From positions 6,799,193 through 6,863,192 of the forward strand of contig CM074804.1 of NCBI GenBank assembly GCA_037447605.1: DNA of 64,000 nucleotides. The letters are read 5' to 3'. The notes beneath the pieces were generated by a model. It was given only the letters and a program-made list of their open reading frames with translations, had not been told where the DNA came from and made no database searches. Each line of letters opens with the position of its first letter. The first letter of the stretch is position 1. Shown here in pieces: positions 37,021 through 48,200 of the stretch. Position numbers and translations under genes: made by a program. The stretch comes from Zygnema circumcarinatum (Eukaryota > Streptophyta > Zygnematophyceae > Zygnematales > Zygnemataceae).

Positions 37021-39148
37021 GGCTGTGAGGATGAATTCTTGTAACTGCTCCCAAGCCCGTTCTGTTGGGCCTTACGTGGTTGCTTGAACGTTGGATTTCA
37101 ACTATTCTACTTGCAGGCTGATAAGCCACATTGATTTCGTCTTGTTATGATTCTTCTTTCTCCTTTTCTTCTTCCCTTTTTTTTTTATCGATCTCGTCCC
37201 GTCGCCATGAATCTTCATATATTGGGCTGGACACTTGACTTTGGTAGCCACAGTCCTGTAACTCTGTAAGTGTTGATGGGGAACATGGAATCAGTGGTGT
37301 AGAAAGTGTGGCTTGACAATTGACTGAAATGAATCCAATGGATAGAGAAGTGCCAAATTTGTGCCGTGATTTCAGTTTTACTTTGCCTTTTTGGCTTCTC
37401 CTACTCACCATGAAGAGTTCACCGTCGAGCACAGATGTCTTAGGACGATTCACATCCGAGTAACGGGAGCCTATCTCCAGTGGGCGCTATGGTGAAGCAT
37501 TTCCAGTGGTGCATCGTCACATACACAAAATTGCACACCCGCCGAGAGCCATCACGGAGGCGACCCGAAGCTGACTGGCTGATAGGGCGGCGCGGTTCAG
37601 GCTCAGGCTCAGGCTCGGACCAGGGGCGGCCCAAGGGTTCGATCCTCGATCTGGTTCGGTTCTGGTTCTGGTTCTGGTTTCGGTTTGGTTCGGTTCGGTT
37701 GGTTACTGCCTTTGTTCTTGAGTCGTCACGTCACTAGCAAGCCCTAAGCATTAGTCAGATAATGACCAATAATGATCCGTACCGCGCTTTGTTTGACCGC
37801 TCGAAGGGGACAGAATATTCGGCACGCGCGGGTTGAGTCAAGGGATGTCGGTGTCACACGTGGCATGATGTGCGCCCTCCACGTGTCACAAAATGCGGTC
37901 GCGTGGATCGCAGGATGCTCGCTTGCGATTGGCGGGGCCGTGTCGGCGACCCGACCGACCCGACCCGACCCGACCCCCTGCGCCTCCACTTTTTGTCCTT
38001 TTCAACTTTTGTACTTTTGGGGAGCTGCGTGGATCCTCGGCATAATTATCCGCGGGCAGTTCAGCGGCCCCGTCAGCAGAGGTATCTGCACGGCAGCTGC
38101 CGAAGCGGCACCACGGAAAACCCCGCTTTCCACAATGCTGGCGTCATCAAATGTAGTTCATTCAATCAGAAGCCACCGACTACCCCATTGTCGTACTGCT
38201 GGCGTCATGGAAAGTACCGAGAGGGCGGCTAGTTTTTGTCGTTTGGGATAAGCATGAATATATCGCCATATCGCCGACGTATCGTATGTTACCGACAAAA
38301 AACCTGCCGGTACCTGGCTGCCGTCGCTGTCCCCATTACCATACTTCCGCCGGTCAGCGAGCCACGCCGGCACGTTCTCTCCGGCCGTAGCCGCTACGCC
38401 GGCGATGTGCCGATACGTCTCCGCCAGCGGACCACGACCTCTCGCGCAAGCCTACGGGTCGTCCCCTCCAGCAGCCCTGATTGGCTGCCGGTTTTTTTAT
38501 TTATTTTGTCCTTCGTGGTAATAACTTTTTCTTCTGTCGTGATCGAAGATACAGTATACTGATTTAAGAACAAACCTTTCACTAGGGGGTGTCAGACTTA
38601 AAAAATTTCAGTACGCGTGTTCGTAAGTTTGACATCAGAACGAGTACTCCAGTATAATAGCGATCCTCCTGCGGCGGAGTACTTTCGTAACCTTTTTTTT
38701 CGTAACGCTTTTCGTAAGATTTTGTTAAGTCTGACACCCCCTACTAGGTCAACATGATTTCCTTCTAGATCCACTTCTGAGAAAAAGCCTCTCTGTGGAT
38801 CCAGCTGAAACTGGGTGGACCTGCTGCGTCCCTCCGTCCGGATGGATCGCTGTCCCGCCAATAATGCCGCGCGCCCCCGCCCGTCGCTCTCCCCGCGCGC
38901 CCGCCTGCGCCTGCACGTCGCGGCGCCTGCGCGGGGCAGGGAGAGCGACGCTCCCGCTCCTGCAATTATTTGGGCTGCTCGGGGTAGACAGGCTCAGGGC
39001 AAACTGTAGCTGCAGATCCACGTCGCACTTTGGAAGCTGTCGGGCCGCAGCAGGAAGGGGCGAGGTTGAGGAAGACTGAGCTGCTGCTGCTACTGCTGAC
39101 GCTTTAAGCTTCAGATCTTAGCTGAAGGAGAAGAGAAACGGAGCGAGA
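37021..39148. other. Intergenic region with short repeats and a MITE
   Basis: No exon is supported. The stretch contains GGTTCT/GGTTCG runs (about 37650-37705), a CCCGAC run (about 37955-37975), a GC-rich segment near 38280-38460 and a small inverted-repeat element at 38585-38741. The right end (about 38800-39148) is GC-rich and is presumably the promoter and 5' UTR of the DHD-SDH-like gene. Confidence 0.5.
38585..38741. mobile_element. 157-bp MITE with 17-bp terminal inverted repeats and TA duplication
   Basis: The left end GGGGGTGTCAGACTTAA (38585-38601) is the exact reverse complement of the right end at 38725-38741. The dinucleotide TA flanks both ends (38583-38584 and 38742-38743), as expected for a Tc1/mariner-type target-site duplication. 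The interior has repeated TCGTAAG blocks and no coding capacity, so the element is non-autonomous. The superfamily is inferred from the TA duplication only. Confidence 0.7.
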
Positions 39149-42100
39149 ATGGGGAAGATGACTTTTTACATCACCGCTCCTCTGACCTCCAGCACTGTGG
39201 AGGGGCAGATTACGCAGTTGAAGAAGGCAGTGAATGCGGGAGCAACAGCCGTCGAATTTCAGCTCGATGCGATCTCGGACTTTGAGCTTGCATCAGATCT
39301 TCCGCAGCTTTTGAATGCGAGAACTGTGCCTGCAATTGTTAGATACAGGTTGGTGCTGAAAGGACGTCGACTGTACATTGTCGCCCCTTGCCTTTCGATT
39401 GAGATCTAACGCAAAACAGTTTTTTTCTTGTCGATACTTAGTTGCAGTTGTTGTTGTGCATGGAGATGACGCATCTGGTATTTGTTGCACTACGGTTGAA
39501 CGAATGAAGTAACGCTTCGATAGAGCTGTAGCTGAAAGCGTTTTAAGGTGGACACTATTGGCCAGTGATCTTGCTCTTTCTCATTCGAGTTGAATTTGAC
39601 ATCTGTTTGACAACAAGGTGGCTTGGAGCTTGAACTTCTGACAGCTGCAACTTGACATAGTAGAAACTCACTGACGTTTGCCACTGAGTTTTTGCATCAA
39701 TGTGATGAATTTTATGGACGATCAAAATGCAGGAGTGTGTTTTAGTTAATAAGAGAAATATTTGTATTGCCCATGACATGTGGTTACGGTGAAGGTAAAC
39801 GGGGCTTTGATTCGCTTGTTTGCTGGACGGCGTGAAGCTTAACTTTGTGTACGGTTCCTTTGCCAAATGGCATTGTTTAACTTTGTTTAACAATTACGCT
39901 GTAGACTTGACAATCAGACAGAAATTGAAAGGCGTATTAGGATATTAGTATTGAACTGAGATTGTGTATCAACAGTCACTTTAGTCTGAATATGACATAG
40001 TCAAGTGGTATGTGACCTCTGGAGCTTTCAGTAGTTTTACGTCTACCTTAGCAGACCCGTTATAGAAGAACACCAGTGAAAACAATGGAACATTTTCAAC
40101 AGAAAGTGGAAAAGAGTCTGTTGCTCGGCATGTTCTTGCTGAGGAGAAGCGATGTGGCAAGAACTAATGCTGCTTGTTTTGATTGTTATTCTATGCGGTG
40201 TGATGCACAGCAAGGCAGGAGAAGACGTATCGTCAACATTGGCGGTATTGAAGAAGGCCTACGAACTCGGAGCAGATTTTGTCGAGGTTGGTCTTCAGGT
40301 GAGCGAAGTCTGCCATCAGACAAGCAGACACGAACATATATATAGCTGGACACGAACATATTTGTAGCGTTCACTAATGAATTTCTATTGGCCAAAAGTT
40401 GACAAAACTGCGAGTGGAAGCGTTTTATCAAATTTAAAAACATCTTGCGAAGCGAAGACGTGCTTTTCTGCTTTTCTTTCTGATTGATATATCACAGGTC
40501 AAGCAATATGAACACACGTTGAACCTGTTTATCTTTCATTTTATGCACGATATTTAATAGCATTTGATGGGAGGATGGCACAGCTTATGCGCTCTTTTAT
40601 CACTCAATCTAGCTCACATTTTTAAGTAGCCGACGGTGTCCTTTGACGTAGCATTTATCTGGTTTGTGTTTCTATTTTGTGTCGTAATCTGTCCAGGAAG
40701 CAGCAACGTTTCTCGCTGAGCTTCCAGCCACACCAATGCAGTCCATTTCCCTTGCAAATGGGTATAGCCCTCTCAAAACGCAAGTGATAGCTGCATCCTA
40801 CAACTTGGAAGAAACCCCTGCGCTGGAGGAGTTGAAGAGTCTTGCCGAGAGCCTGGAGGCCACTGGCGCCAACATCATTAAGGTTATCACCACTGCTAAA
40901 GATATCAGCGACAACAAGCGTCTCTTTGATCTCCTCGCCGTTACTAAGGTTGGCCTCCCTCCCACCCATTATTCTAAAAAATCCTGCAAGAGTCCAGTTA
41001 ATATTCAAGTTTCGTGAACGTGCTACCTCGGCATTTCTGCTTCTAAGTCAGGGCGCATTTCTGTTTTTATTTTTATTTTTTTGTCTTCCGGAATTTTATT
41101 CGCTTTGGATCTTGTTCCTTTTTATCCCACCTCTTCTTTTGGCTCGTCTTACTCTAGCTGTCAGGTCCATTTTCTCATAATATTGAACCATCATGTTTTT
41201 GAATTTGACATCAATTTTCTAGAAACGTGAAATCGTGACTTTCAACTTTTTCTGAGTATCCGTCTTCCTGTAACGTTTTCTGCTTCCCTGTTTTTGTATG
41301 ATATAAAATTGGAAAGGAACCTATCTGACATTAATTAAAGTACACTCTATTGGACCCTTCCTCATAGTTACCTTTTCCTGTTTTTTCTTCTATCTGCTTG
41401 AATCTTGCTCCCTGCAGGTTCCGACAATTGCAATCGCCCTTGAGGGCCGGGGAGAGCTGAGCCGCCTGCTAGCCTCCAAGTACGGCTCGTTCCTGACCTA
41501 CGCCTACCTGCCGGAGCAGCAGGAGCTGCCCACTGTGTACGATCTTGCAAAAGTGTACCAAGCGGAGCGCTTCAGCGCAGCTACCAAGGTGTTTGGCGTT
41601 ATCGGCAAGCCGATCTCGCAGAGCCGAGGGTATTTGCTGTACAATGCGGCCATGATTCACAAGGGCTTCGATGGAGTGTATCTGCCATTTCTGGTGGATG
41701 ACGTGGAGCTCTTCATGACAACGTTCAAGGACTTTGCTGGATACAGGTGAGTCAGAACAAGCAAGCTACGATATGTTTGGAATTCTTCAAACCATCGTTT
41801 TGGCAAGTTTTGGCTTTTTCATTTATGAGTTTCTTGCTCATGCATAGTTGTCCGTCCTGTCCTGAATGTTCCTGATTTATCTTGAAATTCAGGTCTGACT
41901 AAATATCACTCAATCGCCAGCCATTATATCTTGTCTTGCTGCGTGTTTTTCATGTGCAATTAACCCTTGAATGCAGTAAAATTTGTGTCTAATTGAACTC
42001 ATATTGTTGTCTTCCAGTGTGACGGCTCCCCACAAGCAATGGGCTATTAAGCTCATCGAGAAAGTCGACCCTGCAGCTATTGTAAGATATTTTGAGGCCT

Positions 42101-44216
42101 TAACCTACTGGGCTGCTTAATTCTATGAGCAGCTCAGATATTTTGCATGAACGATTTAGAGTTTTTCATTTACTGTCACATTCAGCGGTTCTTTGTTATA
42201 GGAGAAAGTTGCGGAGGATAGTGGCGTCTAGTTGCAGCCGTTTTTGAAGAGAACCGGTGTTTGTGGGGCGTAGGAGCAGAGCGGGCCTCATTTGCTTAAG
42301 TACTTTCTGTCCTATAGATGTCTGTCTCTTCTTAGGTATCGCTTGTCAAAGGCCTTCATTACTGAAACTTTGGGAAGCAAGAGGAAACAATACTTTGAAT
42401 ATGCCATCTCTATGGTTGCTGGAGAAGTGTCCTTTCTATGATGCGTTCTTGTTTCGAAGGGGTACGGCGTAGATGATGCTGCAGTGCACGGATAATGCTG
42501 CACTGCTGTCACTAACGGGGGCTCGAATGATGGCTTGTAATCTCAGAGCATTGGAGCTGTGAGCGCCATTTTCCGCGAAACTGACGGCACCCTTACGGGG
42601 TACAACATGGATTGGGGTGCTGCCATCTATGCTGTGGAGGAGGGGCTCCGGCAGCGAGAAGGTCAGCCTTCCGAGCTTTGAGCGTTTCCTCAACCGAACT
42701 CTTTTCGCCTGGCTGGGTTGCTGAGTCGCAATTGCATGCATGAAGAGTCATAAGCGTGCAGGGTATCGTCTGGCAACGTTGTGTAGACTATCATCGTCAA
42801 TTGTTGAATTCCTAAAATGGTAACGCTTGCGCCTTCTCGGCAATAGGAAAAAATTAAGGCTCAATAAGGCTTAATTTTTTTACCATGGCCAATTCTCTCG
42901 TACGAATCTCTACAAAAGAATATTAAGGACTACAAATGACAGGTTTTAACTTCGGCCTTGCTGGACTCTGCAACCTTTTGGTGGGATGTGAGTTGCAACA
43001 GCTGAATGTTCATGACTTAATTTCTGAATTGGCATTGGCTACTGTAAACTGGCTTCTGCAGGTCTACCGGATGACGGCAAGAGCCCTCTGGAGGGACGCC
43101 TCATGGTATTGGTCGGAGCAGGAGGAGCAGGCCGGGGGTTGGCATATGGAGTGAAGCTGTTGAGAGGAGAACTAGCAGTGGCTGACCTTGACCAATGTAC
43201 GTCAGAAGTTCATCAACTTCATACTTCAGTTACATTAAGCTATCTCATTTTACTCCATTTCCGAATAATACTTGGTTGCAAACCACTTACTGGTGGGAGG
43301 GGCTTCTCTGGCTCTTGGGAGCTAATAGCTTCCGTTCTCTTATTTGTGGTGTGTGCAGCGCGCGCCCAGGAGGTGGCGGACACATTTGGAGGCTTCACCA
43401 TCAGCCTGGAGGAGCTGCGTAAACCAGGGGCGGCTGCGGCAGCTCAGGCCAAGTTCGGAGCGGGGCTAAGCAAGGCGCCAGTGCTGTGCCATGCCACGCC
43501 TGTCGGGATGAAACCCAATGTGGACGCCACGCCCTTCACCAAGGTGCATGGATGGCCTTGGATCATGCTGCTGCCCAGCTTGGGGAACTGCACTGACAGG
43601 AGAATGAGACAAGTTGGTCATGGGGGCAGGGTATCAGACTGGCATGTTAGTGTAGGAAAGTTGGTCCAGGGAATTGCATGTTGTTGGAGGAACTTCTGTG
43701 ACTAGAAATACTGACAATGTTTCCCGAGGGTGCAGGAATCTCTGGATGGCTGGGCTGTAGTTTTTGATGCCGTGTACAACCCCGCGGAAACGCGCCTGCA
43801 GCGCGAGGCTAAGGAAGCCGGCTGCACTCCCGTGAGTGGGGTGGAGATGTTTGTTCGCGAAGCAGAAGAACAGTTTACGCTGTTCACTTCCGGCATCCCA
43901 GGTAAGGTTTGGTTGCAGCTCATGTGGATGTGTACAAAACACCCTTAGCTAAGGGTCTAAAACAGACGTTTGTCTGGCTGAGTTTAAAATAGCTGTTTGA
44001 ACATGCCGATGAGTTGAACAAAACCTGCCGGTACTGTTATGTGGTGCCGGTCGAGCCAGTGCAGCCCGTCTTCTTTCTCACAAGAAGGTTTGCGGTTCTT
44101 GTTTTGAGAATGGAAGTATCTAACTTTTTGTTTTTGCGTGATTTGGCAATGTGTGGTTTGCAGCTCCTGGCCAAGTGATGCGGGATGTTCTTCTGGAAAA
44201 TCTTCTGACCAACTAA
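39149..44216 (+). CDS. DHD-SDH-like fused protein, probable quinate/shikimate dehydrogenase paralogue
   Basis: Ten exons, 39149-39348, 40211-40298, 40697-40948, 41418-41746, 42018-42081, 42547-42661, 43062-43196, 43359-43543, 43736-43901 and 44164-44216, join in frame to 528 aa. The fold is a type I 3-dehydroquinate dehydratase fused to shikimate dehydrogenase, as in plants. No transit peptide precedes the first strand (MGKMTFYITAP), which suggests a cytosolic enzyme. Dehydratase half: the Schiff-base Lys is kept (K158, IIKVITTAKD), but the usual E-x-R reads E36-F-Q38 and the catalytic His position is Tyr (ASY131N). Dehydrogenase half: catalytic K296 (SVTAPHK) and D333 (GYNMD) are kept. The shikimate-binding S-x-S is S249-R-G251, and GAVN is GAVS317. 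The cofactor loop is GAGGAGRG, then A-D391-L-D393 where NADP enzymes have A-N-R-T. Dehydratase activity is therefore doubtful, and a quinate- and NAD-preferring dehydrogenase is plausible. Confidence 0.85.
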
Positions 44217-45220
44217 ACCTACGACTATCATTTTTGAAGGAAAAAAGGATAGAACATTTCATCGTGTGCTGTCCTTGCTGTACAACGTAGGCCAAAATGC
44301 AGCTTCGATTTGCTTGTGCTTCTTTCCTTCTTCGACCGCCAATAGTGTCACTTTTTTCTTAAACTATGTAGTAGGATTTGACTATGTGCTAGTCTATTAG
44401 TGTTGTAAGTTTATATAGAGTTTCCGATTTAGCAAGGTCAAAGAATAGCGGCTTGACTACGATTCTTCTGTCCATGTCATTGTTCTAGAAAATATGTTTC
44501 TTCTTTTTGTCCAATCTACTTCAGCCATAAAACAACGTGCAGCAACCCAGACGGATTTACTTCGGACATTATCTGTCCATCGTGTTTGTTGCACGAATCA
44601 TGTTTACATCGTTTCAAATCACATAATGTCCCAAATGTACAGTATTCAATATGAACGTTGTGAACGACAATTTGAAACAAACAAACACGCCACTCAAAAG
44701 CGAATGCACATGCAAGCCAATGTGCCAAACTTAACCGAATATGTCATCTCAGAATAGAACAAAGATTCATATGAACATTGGTACCATTGAGCACCATGTC
44801 TCCTCCGACCCCCTTCTTTTCACTTCCTCTCTCCCCACGTGTTCCCAACTTTGTTACCTTCAAACCAAATTGACGAAGAATTGACAGTCCAACATCGTGG
44901 CACAAATTAGCATCCTCTGACATGGTTTTTTTTCGAGCACTCCATCAAGATGAATATTCCATGTAGCTGTCACCCGTCGCCATCGAAAGTGAAGCCATAT
45001 GTCGCCGGAAGCCCGCCGTCCTGTTGGGATCGGGCCGCGGCCTCATGGAGCGCGTGCGGCCGCAGCTGCAGGCCGTGCTCTGAGCGTCATTCTGCTCTCG
45101 CCGCTGCTACTCGTCCTTCTCGCCACACAACGAGGCCTACAGACCACACTCCTGATTTTGGTGTGTGCGCGAGAGGTCCAATGGCTTGAGTAGAAACTTT
45201 TTGCAGCATTTGCTGCGCCG
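44217..45220. other. Intergenic region
   Basis: AT-rich 3' flank of the DHD-SDH-like gene up to about 44950, then a GC-rich segment that is probably the promoter and 5' UTR of the LRR-UNG gene. No exon or RNA gene is supported. Confidence 0.45.
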
Positions 45221-48200
45221 ATGGCTCGGCTGCTTGTAGCTTCTTTCTCTTCCCTGGGAGCGCTTGTTGTTCCTAGTGAACGAGGTGTCGCTCTCGCGTC
45301 TGCTTCTTCCGCAGCTCCATGCCGGGTTTTTATTTCATCAGCAAGCTGCAAGGGTCGCCCGAGGAGCTGCTGCAAAACAACATGCGCTTCAGCAGATGAG
45401 CAAGCTTTGTCTTCGATTCACCATGCGAAGTCAAAGCATGCTATTTCTGAAGCTATAGAGCGGCTCCGAGGAAGCGAAGCCGATGTGAGTATGCTGCATC
45501 TTGCCCCATGGGTTACGCTATCTTAGAAAAGACAATTGGACGACACATATAGAGGGAACCGTCAACTTTTTCCTCCTATTGACTTATGTCAGTTCTATTA
45601 ATCTCCATTCCCATATTTTTTTTCTTATTGCAGTGTCATGTGAATTCATCAAATGTTTCAATTGTGCTTCTATTTTTAATTAACAAGGGCTCATCGTTTA
45701 AATGAAACTTCGTTTGCGAGAAGGAGATAGACCTGCGATACAAGCTTGCAAGTTTATGCGAGGCGTATTCTGCTAGAGAGACATCCATCTCTCAAGAGTG
45801 CTGGCAGTTGTGGGAGGGCTTCTGCAATGCGCTCAAAGACAACAAGCGTTTGCAAACTCTTCATCTTCAGGTTCGCACATGAGAACTTTGGCGCTTTGGC
45901 TTCTTGAATCATCCTCTGAGCACTTTGCAGTTATTCAAAAATTCTGGACACGATCCTTTGACCTCATTGCAACGAGTAGGGTGACTGAAACAATGGCACC
46001 ACAACATACGCCCAGTTCTTTGTTTTTCTCCAGGAATGTGATGGTGGCACTTCATAACCCGCAGGCTTTTAGAGTCATCCTTTGCTATGTATGGCTATCG
46101 CTGTTTTTGTCGGAGATGGTAACTATGCTGGGCTATATAAGTGAACTCCAATGCATTGATCGATTTCGCTCATTCCTAGCGTGTGAAAGTTATATGATAT
46201 TAAGCGATATATTTACCAAAGGCACTTCTGCAGACGATGGCCCCCCCCTTTAGAAGCCTTTTTTACCTCGTAACTTCACCTAAAGTGAATCCTTCCTGAA
46301 TGTTAAATGCGCGTGCTAGTTTCTTTCGTTGTATTGCATAGGAAAACCAAAGAATTTAGCTGACTATTTGCCCTCTGGCTTTTATTCTCTTGGTTATTTC
46401 TTCTGATTATTGAGGACGGGGGAAGAGGACAGGGCAATGACATGGGGCATGCTACAAACATGTCCGCGGCAGGACACGTCTCCCCCTTTATCGCTAGTCT
46501 TGCCATGGCTCTTGCTGGCAGCGAGTCCCTTCGCTTCCTGAACTTGTCAGCGAACGGATTGAGTGCAGATGATGTTGCTGCGATCAGCGATGCGTTGTGT
46601 GGGGCAAGGACGATGCGGGTAAGTCTGAGACAGAAACGTTTGGCCCCTCGAATCATGGCATTTGTTTGCAGCATTCCTTATGCTGCTGAATATTCGTGTT
46701 GCATGCTTCTCTGTATCAGCAACTCTTATGTCTCTTCTGCTTCTATTATGTCCGTGGCTTGATGGCCTTTCGCCTATATCCATGCCTACGCGGTTGTGTA
46801 AACCAGAACTTGCGCGAAAGGTACAATTCCAGCTTTGTGCGTGTCTCCATTGTTTTTGAAAGTGCGCTTTGAACGCTAGAGGAAGCAGATTATTAGAACT
46901 AAGGAATATTCCAAGTTGTATGGAGGCAAACCGCCCATGTTGAAATCGTCACTAAATATGATCGGAGTTTGCAGATGTCTTATACAATGTGTGAACTCTT
47001 TTAGCTTGCTTCTATTTTCTGAGCCATGTGTTTCACACATCGGTTACCTATGAACGCAATTTCTTTGCCGGAATGATCAGTTATTCCTTGTCCTGTTTCG
47101 CTGATCAGTCCACGGAATGGTTGGGCTCCCCCAGGCTCTTCACCTTTACGCAAACGAGATCGGAGATGACGGAGCAGTTGCAATCGCTAAATCAATGGCC
47201 ACTGGACTCAGGTATGGCATAGCAGATTTCTATGTGTAACAATATATACCTCAGGATGCAGAATTCGGTGGGAAGTCTTCTAAAATGTATGAATAATAGG
47301 CAGGATTTATGATAGGGCTTGCTCAGGGTTGGCGAAGGCCGTTTCGAACCTGTGGTTTTGAGTTGGTCCGCGTTGATGAAGTTTTCCTGTCTACCTTCAC
47401 GTTATTGGTGTAAGCATGCAGCACATTGTACGTTCTGCGACCACCGTTAGGCAGCAGCAGGAGGTCGTTAATAGGCCGCATTCTTAAGGAAAGTAGGTAT
47501 AAATCTAAGGCGTTGCTCGCAGTCCCGCTGTTCTCCACCAATCCTTGTACCAATACTATTCCTGAAGTTATGCTATGGCGGCAGACTGGAGGTCCTTGAG
47601 CTCAGTTTCAATTCGATATCGGATAGGGGCGCTGTGGCTATTGCGAGGGCTTTGGAGCAGCAGCAAATCGAGCAGTCGAGCGCGCCCTTCTTCCTGCACC
47701 TCCGCCACAACAATGTTGGTCCAGCAGGCAGGGCTGCTCTTGCCAGAGTATACCCGCTTCGCCTTGCAATTCCATCTGCAGAATTTGCAACAGAGGAAAT
47801 TCGAATTACAGAGACCAGTGGGAATGAACCGGCCATTCCAGACAGAGAAGAGTCTGAAGGAAAGGAGGTCAGTGGAAGTCCGAGATTGGAATATGCTGAT
47901 GCTGATGCGGCGGTGGCTGGGCAGAATATGTCTCGAACAAGGAGTGCAGTGTTTGTAGATGGGAATCCAGGTGTAGGTTTATGGACTGAGGCATGCATTG
48001 GAGGATCTATACCTTCAGTGAGCATAGAATCTTCTGCATCAACAGGTGGTGCAAGTGTGGCGATCTCTGAGGAAGTGACAACTGAGACGGGGTCAGCCTC
48101 ATTATCAGATGCCAAGCTCTCTCCCTATCTTCTCAGTGGGGAGAGTGTGGAGACTGATTTTCCTGAGGACAGCAGGATGGACGAAAATAAAAAATCTCTT

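Noticed and set aside
37772..38251. 159-codon forward open frame as a gene
   Set aside because: No motif, overlapping frames of similar length, and simple CCCGAC repeats inside. It looks like GC-rich spacer.
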